Shown: positions 1-5,199 of the stretch, in pieces | Numbering within the stretch: position 1 is the stretch's first letter | Layout: each line of letters starts with the position of its first letter | Source of the DNA: Chloroflexota bacterium | Lineage (GTDB): Bacteria > Chloroflexota > Limnocylindria > Limnocylindrales > CSP1-4 | Direction: 5' to 3' | DNA length: 8,015 nt | Assembly (NCBI GenBank): GCA_021812735.1 | Contig: JAKAMV010000440.1 | Span: 1-8,015 of the forward strand | The notes under the pieces: model-generated | What the model saw: the letters and a program-made list of their open reading frames with translations, nothing else | Told to the model about the DNA's origin: nothing | The model's database searches: none | Made by a program: the position numbers and the translations under genes

Positions 1-462
1 GGCGGCAAGCTCTGGGCCCCCCAGCTCGTGCACCAGATCCTGGGGCCCACCGGGGAGGTGGTGCAGACCATCGCGCCGAAACTGCGCGCAGTGGTCAAGA
101 TCAGCCCCGCGATCCTCGCCACGATGCGCGAGGCCGCGCGTGAGGCGGTCGTCATCCGCCACACCGGCAACGTCGTCGACATGCCCCTCTACGTGGCGGG
201 CAAGACCGGCACGGCCGAGTTCGGGACCCGCAAGATCGACGGCAACCTGCCCTTCCACTCCTGGTTCGTGGGCTTCGTCTCACCCTCCGGCGACTTCGCC
301 AAGACCGACTCGCAGCTCGCGATCCTGGCCTTCGCCTACGACACCTCGCGCAGCATCGGCAACGTGGCCACCGAGGTCGTCAAGTACTTCCTCCAGCTGC
401 ACTACGGCATCAAGCAGGACTACCGGAACCTCTTCCTGATCCGACCGGGCGCGGGGAACTGA
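1..462 (+). CDS. mrdA: Penicillin-binding protein 2 (class B transpeptidase), C-terminal part, 5' end outside window
   Basis: The last 153 codons of a peptidoglycan DD-transpeptidase, open from the first base (reading GGKLWAPQLV...), so the start and the SxxK and SxN motifs lie upstream of the window. The third transpeptidase motif, KTGT, is at visible residues 68-71 inside VAGKTGTAEFGT, followed by the family-typical HSWFVGFVSP (residues 86-95) and an AILAFAYD strand. This domain crosslinks stem peptides on the outer face of the membrane. The stop codon lies 2 bp before a RodA-type gene, the classic PBP2-RodA pairing of the elongasome, and this is why I call it PBP2 and not an FtsI-type division enzyme. 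A GTG at 28 is an internal valine and not a start. The family call is firm; the PBP2 versus PBP3 choice rests on the neighbour. Confidence 0.88.
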   Translation, partial: GGKLWAPQLVHQILGPTGEVVQTIAPKLRAVVKISPAILATMREAAREAVVIRHTGNVVDMPLYVAGKTGTAEFGTRKIDGNLPFHSWFVGFVSPSGDFAKTDSQLAILAFAYDTSRSIGNVATEVVKYFLQLHYGIKQDYRNLFLIRPGAGN

Positions 463-464
463 AG

Positions 465-1622
465 ATGGGCGCGATCAGACTGCAGCAGGATCGGCTGAAG
501 TGGGCCAGCCAGACCGCCGTCGCGGCGTGGAGCGCCTTCGACGTCCAGCTGGTGATCTACGCTGGACTGCTGGCGGGCATGGGCCTGGTGATGGCGTACA
601 CCAACAGCTACGAGGCCGGCGTGTCGCCCCTCTCGGCGGGCTCCACTTTCACCCGCGGCCTGGTCTGGGCGGCCCTCGCGATCGTCGCGTTCCTGGTCGC
701 GGCCGCGTTCGATTACCGGTGGCTCAAGACCTTCGCCTGGCCGCTCTACTTCATCAACATCGGACTGCTGGCCGTCTCGCTGGCGATCGGGTCGGGCGTC
801 GGCGGGTCTGCACGGTGGGTGACGATCTTCGGCATGCAGTTCCAGTTCTCGGAGCTCGCCAAGGTACTCATGGCGGTCGTGCTCGCGAACTGGATCAGCT
901 CACGCGAGGCGCAGGTCGGCGGCCTCTTCACGATCCTCGGCGCGCTGGCGCTCGTGGTTCCGCCGATCATCCTGGTGGCGCTGCAGCCCGACCTGGGCAC
1001 GTCGCTCGTCTTCGGCGCCATGCTCGTCGGGACGCTCTTCATCTCGGGCGCCAGCCTGCGTTGGTTGGTGGTCCTCGGCGCGGGGACGGTGGCGGCGATC
1101 CCATTCGCCTGGACCTATCTGCTGCGCGACTACCAGAAGCAGCGGTTGATCTCGTTTCTCGATCCCACGGCCGACCCGCAGGGATCCGGCTTCCACGTGA
1201 TCCAGTCGATGATCGCGGTCGGGTCAGGCGGCTTTCTCGGCAAGGGGCTGACGAACGGGACGCAGAACCAACTGGACTTCTTGCCGGTCCAGTCGACCGA
1301 CTTCGTCTTCTCGGTCCTGGCCGAGGAACTCGGCTTGGTGGGCGCGGTCGTGGTCTTCCTGCTCTTCGCGGCCCTCATCTGGCGGGTGCTCCTGGCAGCG
1401 TGGCGCTCGGAGGACACGTTCGGACTGGCGTTCGCCGGGGCCATCGCGTCGATGCTGCTCTTCCAGGTGCTCGTAAACGTAGGGATGACGATCGGGATCA
1501 TGCCGGTGACGGGCATCCCGTTGCCGTTCATCACGCACGGGGGCGCGTCGCTGATCAGCATCGCGCTGGGCCTCGGTGTGCTCCAGTCGATCAACCTGCG
1601 ACAGGTACGCCCGAAATGGTGA
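465..1622 (+). CDS. rodA: RodA-type SEDS peptidoglycan glycosyltransferase
   Basis: A 385-residue polytopic membrane protein of the SEDS (FtsW/RodA/SpoVE) family, which polymerises lipid II into glycan strands. Visible landmarks are SARWV (115-119), whose Trp118 matches the conserved Trp of RodA; FSELAK (128-133); PDLGTS (175-180); FLPVQSTDFVFSVLAEELG (272-290), where Asp279 corresponds to the essential extracellular-loop Asp of RodA; and the signature PVTGIPLPF plus THGGASL (347-363). Around ten hydrophobic segments can be seen, and length is normal for the family. It begins 2 bp after the PBP2 stop with a G-rich upstream stretch, so the two are probably co-transcribed and translationally coupled, and their products would form the RodA-PBP2 complex. 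RodA over FtsW is inferred from the neighbour and from the 'FLPxQxTDF' wording. No clear intrinsic terminator follows. Confidence 0.93.
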   Translation: MGAIRLQQDRLKWASQTAVAAWSAFDVQLVIYAGLLAGMGLVMAYTNSYEAGVSPLSAGSTFTRGLVWAALAIVAFLVAAAFDYRWLKTFAWPLYFINIGLLAVSLAIGSGVGGSARWVTIFGMQFQFSELAKVLMAVVLANWISSREAQVGGLFTILGALALVVPPIILVALQPDLGTSLVFGAMLVGTLFISGASLRWLVVLGAGTVAAIPFAWTYLLRDYQKQRLISFLDPTADPQGSGFHVIQSMIAVGSGGFLGKGLTNGTQNQLDFLPVQSTDFVFSVLAEELGLVGAVVVFLLFAALIWRVLLAAWRSEDTFGLAFAGAIASMLLFQVLVNVGMTIGIMPVTGIPLPFITHGGASLISIALGLGVLQSINLRQVRPKW

Positions 1623-1723
1623 CTGTGCGCGGAGCGACGAGCGCGTCGGTTGCGCCGGGGCTCTGCGGCGGCCTGGGGGTCGGCTTGTAAGGGGTCCGAT
1701 CGGGGGAGGGCCGAGCGTCCGCT

Positions 1724-2413
1724 TCACGACCGAAAGCGGTTCGGCCGAGCGAGCGGGTCGACCGCCGCCGGGCGCCTGCCGAGGCGCCGCAGCAGGGCGT
1801 CGATCTCGTCGCGGTACCCACGGCCGGACGGCGCGCGCTCCAGCCACTCGAGGAACTCGGGATCGTGCCGTGCGATCTCGCCCAGTGACCACCCGGCATA
1901 GCGGCTGAACGTGAGCACCGCGCCTTCGGGACGCCCGGGCGGGGGGCCGGCGGCATGCACCGTTGCGGCTCCTGCGCCCGACGCAGGTTCAGCCGCCGCC
2001 GGCCGAGCCTCCGACGGGCGGGCTCCCGCCGTTGGGCGCGGGGCGTTCGCGCTGCCGGAGCCACCAACCGGACGCCGTGCGCTCCCCTCCGTCGGCGTGG
2101 AGCGGATGCGTCCGAAGCGTTCGTCGTTGGCGCCGCCTGCCGGCCCGGTCGGGCTCGCCCACGGCGCGGAGCGGGGAGCGGCGTAGCCCGGCGCGGGGGC
2201 CGCGCGGCTGCGGTCGTAGGCCGCGCGCTGCACGGGATCGCGCAGCACTGCCCATGCCCGATTGATCTCGCTCATGCGGCGTGCCGCCGCCGCGTCGTCG
2301 GTGATGTCGGGGTGGTAGCGCCGAGCGAGCCGGCGATACGCGGCGCGAAGGGCGCGCAGATCGGCGTGCGGCTCGACCTCCAGGATCCGGTAGAGGTCTT
2401 CCTCCAGCGTCAC
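1724..2413 (-). CDS. J-domain protein with disordered linker and C-terminal FGKYKG-like module
   Basis: A 229-residue protein. Residues 4-67 form a J domain (DLYRILEVEPHADLRALRAAYRRLA..., HPD motif at 34-36, then MSEINRAWAVLRDPVQRAAYDR), the part that stimulates DnaK-type Hsp70 ATPase. It lacks the Gly/Phe region, zinc fingers and substrate-binding domains of true DnaJ. Residues 68-166 are a low-complexity Ala/Pro/Gly/Ser/Arg linker. Residues 167-210 form a small domain, LTFSRYAGWSLGEIARHDPEFLEWL..., resembling the 'FGKYKG...DPxYLxWL' module of ExoX-like C-termini. I chose the GTG start at 2413 because GGGGGGAGGT lies 5 nt upstream and it puts the J domain at the N terminus; the frame stays open to 2683 but without a better start. 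It is convergent with rodA and divergent from rplU. The J domain is firm; client and role are unknown. Confidence 0.85.
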   Translation of the reverse strand: MTLEEDLYRILEVEPHADLRALRAAYRRLARRYHPDITDDAAAARRMSEINRAWAVLRDPVQRAAYDRSRAAPAPGYAAPRSAPWASPTGPAGGANDERFGRIRSTPTEGSARRPVGGSGSANAPRPTAGARPSEARPAAAEPASGAGAATVHAAGPPPGRPEGAVLTFSRYAGWSLGEIARHDPEFLEWLERAPSGRGYRDEIDALLRRLGRRPAAVDPLARPNRFRS

Positions 2414-2418
2414 GCCCG

Positions 2419-2428
2419 ACCTCCCCCC
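2419..2428 (-). promoter_or_regulatory. Ribosome binding site that fixes the J-domain gene start
   Basis: On the minus strand this reads GGGGGGAGGT and ends 5 nt before the GTG at 2413. It is one of the strongest Shine-Dalgarno matches in the window and is the main reason to reject in-frame start codons farther upstream, which would add about 90 low-complexity residues ahead of the J domain. Confidence 0.75.
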
Positions 2429-2483
2429 ACACGATGGGGCGCCGCCCATGAATCCCGGCGCCGCCTGCCGGCGGGTCGCCCCG

Positions 2484-2502
2484 CCTTCGACCGGGTCGAG
2501 GG
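2484..2502. repeat. Imperfect 19-bp palindrome, possible operator
   Basis: TCGACC-G-GGTCGA (2487-2499) is a perfect 13-bp inverted repeat around a single central base. It extends to CC...GG at 2484-2485 and 2501-2502 after one mismatched pair. It overlaps the predicted start point of the weak minus-strand promoter at 2499-2527, which is where a repressor site would be expected. It matches no operator I recognise, and chance palindromes are common at this GC content. Confidence 0.35.
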
Positions 2503-2527
2503 TACCATTCCAGGAGCCCCCCGCGAA
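2499..2527 (-). promoter_or_regulatory. Weak candidate promoter for the J-domain gene
   Basis: On the minus strand TTCGCG (2527-2522) is followed after 17 nt by TACCCT (2504-2499). Each box matches only three of six sigma70 consensus bases, but the spacing is ideal and the first, second and last -10 positions are kept. Transcription would begin near 2492 and give a leader of about 80 nt. The call is tentative because GC-rich sequence yields many such weak matches. Confidence 0.28.
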
Positions 2528-2651
2528 GGGGCGCCTCTGCGGCGTGGCCGCCGTTGGCGCTCGATGCGAGGCACTGCCCGCGGGCGTGTGCGAGCCGCAG
2601 GCCCCCGCCGCACCGTGACGAGGAGCCGACGAGTGGGGAGCGACCGTCGCG

Positions 2652-2680
2652 TTGACGCTGGCGGACGCGGGCGATACCAT
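2652..2680 (+). promoter_or_regulatory. Sigma70-type promoter of the rplU operon
   Basis: TTGACG (2652-2657, five of six consensus -35 bases) is followed after exactly 17 nt by TACCAT (2675-2680, four of six -10 bases including the key second A and last T). The start of transcription would fall near 2687, giving a leader of about 47 nt before the rplU ATG at 2734. This is the best promoter match in the window and sits where a promoter for a strongly expressed ribosomal protein operon is needed. Confidence 0.7.
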
Positions 2681-2688
2681 CAACGGTC

Positions 2689-2711
2689 GCGCCCCGGCAA
2701 CAGCCGGGCGC
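2689..2711 (+). promoter_or_regulatory. Hairpin in the rplU 5' leader
   Basis: CCCGGC (2693-2698), loop AACA (2699-2702) and GCCGGG (2703-2708) form a perfect 6-bp stem, extended by GCG/CGC (2689-2691 with 2709-2711) across one bulged C. It begins at about the predicted transcription start and ends 22 nt before the rplU ATG, leaving the AGGGGA ribosome binding site (2725-2730) free. No U-tract follows, so it is not a terminator. It could be a ribosomal-protein autoregulatory element or a 5' stabilising stem. L21 leaders are known in Firmicutes, but homology is not claimed here. Confidence 0.5.
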
Positions 2712-2733
2712 CATTCATGTGTTCAGGGGACCC

Positions 2734-3471
2734 ATGTACGCAGTCATCGAGACGGGCGGGAAACAGTACCGCGTCGAAGTCGGCAGCGAGATCGAAGTCG
2801 AGCACCTCGACGTAGAGCCCGGACAGACCCTCGAGCTGGATCGCGTCCTGCTCGTGGCCGACGGAGACGACACGGCGATCGGCCGCCCGCTCGTTGATCG
2901 GGCCCACGTCAGTGCGAGCGTCGTGCGGCAGGACCGGGGCGACAAGGTCGTCGTCTTCAAGTACCGGCCGAAGGCACGCCGCCGGGTCAAGCATGGCCAC
3001 CGCCAGGAGCTGACCGTGTTGCGTGTCGCGGACATCGTGCACGGCGATCGCAGCGCGGCGAAGCTCGCCGAGGCGGCCAAGACCGAGCGGCAGCGGCTCC
3101 TGGAGGGTGCGGCCGAGGCGGCCGCGCAGCGCGCCGCCGCCGACAAGGCGCTCGCCGAGAAGCTCGCGAGCGCGCAGGCGCAGGCCGTGACCGCGGGTGA
3201 GGCCTCATCCGGAGCCGCCGGGTCGGCCGCCGGCGGCTCGGCCGCCGCGAAGAGCGTCGCCGGCGAGCAGGGCGGGAAGGCCCGCACGGCCGGCGCGAAG
3301 CTGGCCGCGACCACAGGCGAGAAGGCGACCGCTGGCGAGAAGAGAGCCGGCGAGAAGCCGGCCGCCGAGAAGCCAGCCGCGCGCCCGCGGATCCGCGCGC
3401 CGCGGATCCAGGCGCCCCCGCCGGAGGGCGAGGCCAAGCCGAAGTCCCGCGGCACCAGGAAGGACACCTAG
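2734..3471 (+). CDS. rplU: Large ribosomal subunit protein bL21 with long Ala/Lys/Glu-rich C-terminal extension
   Basis: A 245-residue product. Residues 1-103 are a standard bL21, which binds 23S rRNA in the large subunit: it opens [14 protein letters not shown] and carries the rRNA-contact stretch [18 protein letters not shown] (74-91). Typical bL21 ends near here. Residues 104-245 are an extension: first an Ala/Glu/Lys/Gln-rich, probably helical part (about 107-155), then a Gly/Ala/Ser spacer, then a basic Pro-rich tail with repeated GEKs and [10 protein letters not shown]. Codons in the tail keep the strong G/C third-position bias, so it is genuinely coding. The ATG at 2734 is chosen because it gives the family N terminus and has AGGGGA 3 nt upstream; the in-frame GTG at 2719 would add five residues. 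It is the first gene of rplU-rpmA-rpmE. Confidence 0.95.
   Translation: MYAVIETGGKQYRVEVGSEIEVEHLDVEPGQTLELDRVLLVADGDDTAIGRPLVDRAHVSASVVRQDRGDKVVVFKYRPKARRRVKHGHRQELTVLRVADIVHGDRSAAKLAEAAKTERQRLLEGAAEAAAQRAAADKALAEKLASAQAQAVTAGEASSGAAGSAAGGSAAAKSVAGEQGGKARTAGAKLAATTGEKATAGEKRAGEKPAAEKPAARPRIRAPRIQAPPPEGEAKPKSRGTRKDT
3316..3409 (+). repeat. Short tandem-like repeats encoding the L21 basic tail
   Basis: GGCGAGAAG occurs at 3316-3324, 3334-3342 and 3349-3357, with a one-base variant at 3364-3372, spaced 18, 15 and 15 bp and encoding GEK/AEK units. CCGCGGATCC occurs at 3385-3394 and 3400-3409, 15 bp apart, encoding the [10 protein letters not shown] duplication. All spacings are multiples of three, so length changes would keep the frame. 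Confidence 0.7.
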
Positions 3472-3473
3472 CC

Positions 3474-3749
3474 ATGGCACACAAGAAAGCCGGTTCGAGC
3501 TCCAAGAACGGCCGCGACAGCGTTGGCCAGCGGCTCGGCGTCAAGGTCGGTGACGGGCAACTCGTCCCGGCCGGCTCCATCATCGTCCGCCAGCGGGGCA
3601 TGACGTTCCTCGCCGGCGATGGCGCCGGGCTCGGCCGTGACTTCACCGTCTTCGCTACACTGACGGGCCGCGTGAAGTTCGAACACGAGACCCACGACAA
3701 GAAGCGCATCCGCGTGATCGCCGAGGCGGCCCCGGCCGCGCAGGCCTGA
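3474..3749 (+). CDS. rpmA: Large ribosomal subunit protein bL27
   Basis: A 91-residue bL27, whose N terminus reaches toward the peptidyl transferase centre and helps position the P-site tRNA. The sequence is unmistakable: [22 protein letters not shown], then [12 protein letters not shown] (31-42) and [10 protein letters not shown]. The N terminus begins directly with MAHKK, without the cleavable leader of many Firmicutes L27 proteins, so no Prp-type processing is expected. Residues from about 83 are a short Ala-rich end. The start lies 2 bp after the rplU stop, with AGGAAGGA (3457-3464) inside the end of rplU acting as ribosome binding site, so translation is probably coupled. The rplU-rpmA pair is near-universal in bacteria. 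Confidence 0.97.
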   Translation: MAHKKAGSSSKNGRDSVGQRLGVKVGDGQLVPAGSIIVRQRGMTFLAGDGAGLGRDFTVFATLTGRVKFEHETHDKKRIRVIAEAAPAAQA

Positions 3750-3812
3750 TCGCGCCAATCGTCGGGACCACCGCCGGGGGCGCCCGGACGGAAGGCTCGG
3801 CAGGAGTTGATC

Positions 3813-4025
3813 GTGAAAGACGGGATCCACCCCAAGTACTACCAGGCCGAGGCCCACTGCGGGTCGTGCGGCCGCACGTTCATCGTCGGGTCGACGCGCC
3901 CCACGCTGCGCGTCGACGTCTGCGCCCAATGCCACCCCTTCTTCACCGGCAAGCAGACCATCGTCGACACGGCCGGCCAGGTGGAGCGGTTCCAGAAGCG
4001 CCTCGAACGCTCGCTCCGATCCTGA
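3813..4025 (+). CDS. rpmE: Large ribosomal subunit protein bL31, zinc-binding (C+) form
   Basis: A 70-residue bL31, a protein of the subunit interface. It begins MKDGIHPKYY and ends with a VERFQKRLER helix. Cys16, Cys19, Cys37 and Cys40 form the two CxxC pairs of the zinc-binding type (HCGSCG and DVCAQCHPFFTGKQ), in contrast to the Cys-less form induced on zinc starvation. The GTG at 3813 is preferred over the in-frame TTG at 3807: AGGAG at 3802-3806 is 6 nt from the GTG but abuts the TTG, and the GTG gives the family N terminus. It lies 63 bp after rpmA. The spacer has a weak 5-bp GC hairpin (3774-3787) but no convincing promoter or terminator, so it probably belongs to the rplU transcript. 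A strong hairpin follows. Confidence 0.96.
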   Translation: MKDGIHPKYYQAEAHCGSCGRTFIVGSTRPTLRVDVCAQCHPFFTGKQTIVDTAGQVERFQKRLERSLRS

Positions 4026-4050
4026 GGCACCCCACGTCGAGCGCTTCGGC

Positions 4051-4078
4051 AGCGGCGGGCCCGGCAGGGTCCGCCGCT
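4051..4078 (+). terminator. Terminator-like hairpin after rpmE
   Basis: AGCGGCGGGCCC (4051-4062), loop GGCA (4063-4066) and GGGTCCGCCGCT (4067-4078) form a 12-bp stem with a single G-U pair. It begins 26 nt after the rpmE stop and is followed by CTGTTT, a poor U-tract. It probably ends or attenuates the ribosomal protein transcript. The weak U-tract means partial read-through into the DUF1385 unit is plausible. Confidence 0.7.
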
Positions 4079-4113
4079 CTGTTTCGCGGGCGGGCCTTCG
4101 CCTTGCCACGGCG

Positions 4114-4144
4114 TTGGTACAGCGCCCCGCCCCGCGGCTAGACT
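4114..4144 (+). promoter_or_regulatory. Possible promoter for the DUF1385-prfA-prmC unit
   Basis: TAGACT (4139-4144) matches four of six -10 consensus bases, with TTGGTA (4114-4119) upstream at a long 19-nt spacing. Transcription would start at about 4151, only some 5 nt before the ATG at 4156, and would leave the GAGG at 4145-4148 outside the message, making it nearly leaderless. That conflict keeps confidence low; read-through from rpmE is the alternative. Confidence 0.3.
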
Positions 4145-4155
4145 GAGGCCTCCCG

Positions 4156-5199
4156 ATGGCACGCTTCAACTACGGTGGTCAGGCCCTCATCGAAGGGGTC
4201 CTCATGCGCGGGCGCGACGCGATCGCGGTCGCCGTGCGGCACCCGGACGGGGACGTGGTCTGGGAGGCCGAGCGGCTCTCCGACTCGATCGTGCACCGTC
4301 ACCGCGCGGCCGGCTGGCCCTTTGTGCGCGGGCTCGTCGTGCTCTACGAGACGCTCGTGATCGGCACGAAGTGGTTGGCACGCTCAGCGGCGATCTCGGC
4401 GTCGGGCGAAGGCGTCGAGCTCGGCGGTGGCTCCGTGGCCGCCACGCTCTCGCTCTCGCTGGTCTTCGGGATCGCGCTCTTCTTCGTGCTGCCGCTCCTC
4501 CTGACCCAGGCGGCCGCGAGTGCGGCGCCGTCGGTGGGCACGCTCGGCAAGAACCTGCTCGAGGGCCTCATCCGGCTGGCGATCTTCGTGGCGTACCTGC
4601 TGCTGATCAGCCGATCGGGTGAGATCCGGCGCGTCTTCCAGTACCACGGCGCCGAGCACATGTCGATCCACGCGCTCGAGCACGGAGACCCGCTGACGCC
4701 GGAGCACGTGTGCCGGTACCCCACCGCCCACCAGCGCTGCGGCACCGAGTTTCTCCTGGTGGTGGTGATCGTCAGCATCCTGGCGTTCAGCCTCCTCGCG
4801 GGACAGAGCCTGGTGGCCGCGCTCCTCGGGCGACTGGTGCTGATCCCGGTGATCGTCGCGGTGAGCTACGAGGTCCTGCGTTGGGGCGCGAAGTACCGGG
4901 CGCACCCGGTTGTGCGCTGGATCTTCCTGCCCGGTATCTGGCTCCAGTCGATCACGACCCGCCGGCCCGACGATGCGATGATCGAGGTAGCGATCGTCTC
5001 GCTCGAGGAGGCGCTGCGCGCGGATGGCGAGCCGATCCCCGCCGGCAGCATCTACCCGGCGCGGCGGACGATGGCGCGGGCCGACGCCGAGAGCCGGGCG
5101 GCCCGCCAGGCGGCCGCGCGTGAAGCGTCGCTCGACGCCGCCGGTGTCCCCGCCCCTGAGCCGCTCCGGGACCCGCTCCACGAGGAGCTGCGGCAATGA
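4156..5199 (+). CDS. DUF1385 family polytopic membrane protein (YqhQ-like)
   Basis: A 347-residue protein of the DUF1385 family (YqhQ in Bacillus), with no established biochemical function that I know of. Signatures in order are the N-terminal [13 protein letters not shown] (7-19), a hydrophobic segment (about 97-117), another (134-152), the hallmark [15 protein letters not shown] (163-177), [16 protein letters not shown] (186-201), hydrophobic segments (199-219 and 222-238), and [18 protein letters not shown] (263-280). The clustered His and Glu of the YHGAEH block and Cys195 look like a possible metal or catalytic site; this is inference only. The last 45 or so residues are an Ala/Arg-rich tail. 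The ATG at 4156 has GAGG 7 nt upstream. Its stop overlaps the prfA start in ATGA, so the two are co-translated; the family is often found next to prfA/prmC and rpmE. Confidence 0.92.
   Translation: MARFNYGGQALIEGVLMRGRDAIAVAVRHPDGDVVWEAERLSDSIVHRHRAAGWPFVRGLVVLYETLVIGTKWLARSAAISASGEGVELGGGSVAATLSLSLVFGIALFFVLPLLLTQAAASAAPSVGTLGKNLLEGLIRLAIFVAYLLLISRSGEIRRVFQYHGAEHMSIHALEHGDPLTPEHVCRYPTAHQRCGTEFLLVVVIVSILAFSLLAGQSLVAALLGRLVLIPVIVAVSYEVLRWGAKYRAHPVVRWIFLPGIWLQSITTRRPDDAMIEVAIVSLEEALRADGEPIPAGSIYPARRTMARADAESRAARQAAAREASLDAAGVPAPEPLRDPLHEELRQ

Larger units (their letters stand above)
2414..2733. other. Divergent intergenic region between the J-domain gene and rplU
   Basis: A 320-bp stretch without a convincing gene. 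It contains the J-gene ribosome binding site, a weak minus-strand promoter candidate at 2499-2527, an imperfect palindrome at 2484-2502, a short palindrome at 2640-2650, the rplU promoter at 2652-2680 and a leader hairpin at 2689-2711. Open frames cross it on both strands, but they are Arg/Pro/Ala-rich, lack a ribosome binding site and resemble no family, as expected by chance at this GC content. I see no tRNA, riboswitch aptamer or CIRCE heat-shock operator. Confidence 0.7.

Noticed and set aside
500..1690. Plus-strand open frame of 396 codons overlapping rodA
   Set aside because: It is the +1 shifted reading of rodA; hydrophobic segments and SEDS motifs are only in the 465-1622 frame.
1730..1744. 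CCGAA/TTCGG stem near the end of the J-domain gene as a terminator
   Set aside because: Only 5 bp, inside coding sequence, with no T-run on either strand.
2414..2683. N-terminal extension of the J-domain protein to an upstream start at 2683
   Set aside because: It would add 90 low-complexity residues, whereas GTG at 2413 has a near-perfect ribosome binding site and puts the J domain at the N terminus.
2719..2733. GTG start for rplU five codons upstream
   Set aside because: bL21 begins [14 protein letters not shown]; the ATG at 2734 matches that, and the AGGGGA site would lie inside the coding region if the GTG were used.
1955..2815. Long plus-strand open frame of 286 codons opposite the J-domain gene
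   Set aside because: Its product is Arg/Ala/Gly-rich with no family resemblance, it has no ribosome binding site, and it lies antisense to a recognisable J domain and across the rplU start; typical spurious frame at high GC.
3774..3787. Small GC hairpin between rpmA and rpmE as a terminator
   Set aside because: Only 5 bp of stem and no T-run follow it; rpmE is more likely part of the same transcript.
3807..3812. TTG start for rpmE
   Set aside because: The AGGAG at 3802-3806 directly abuts the TTG, leaving no spacing; the GTG at 3813 has 6-nt spacing and gives the usual bL31 N terminus.
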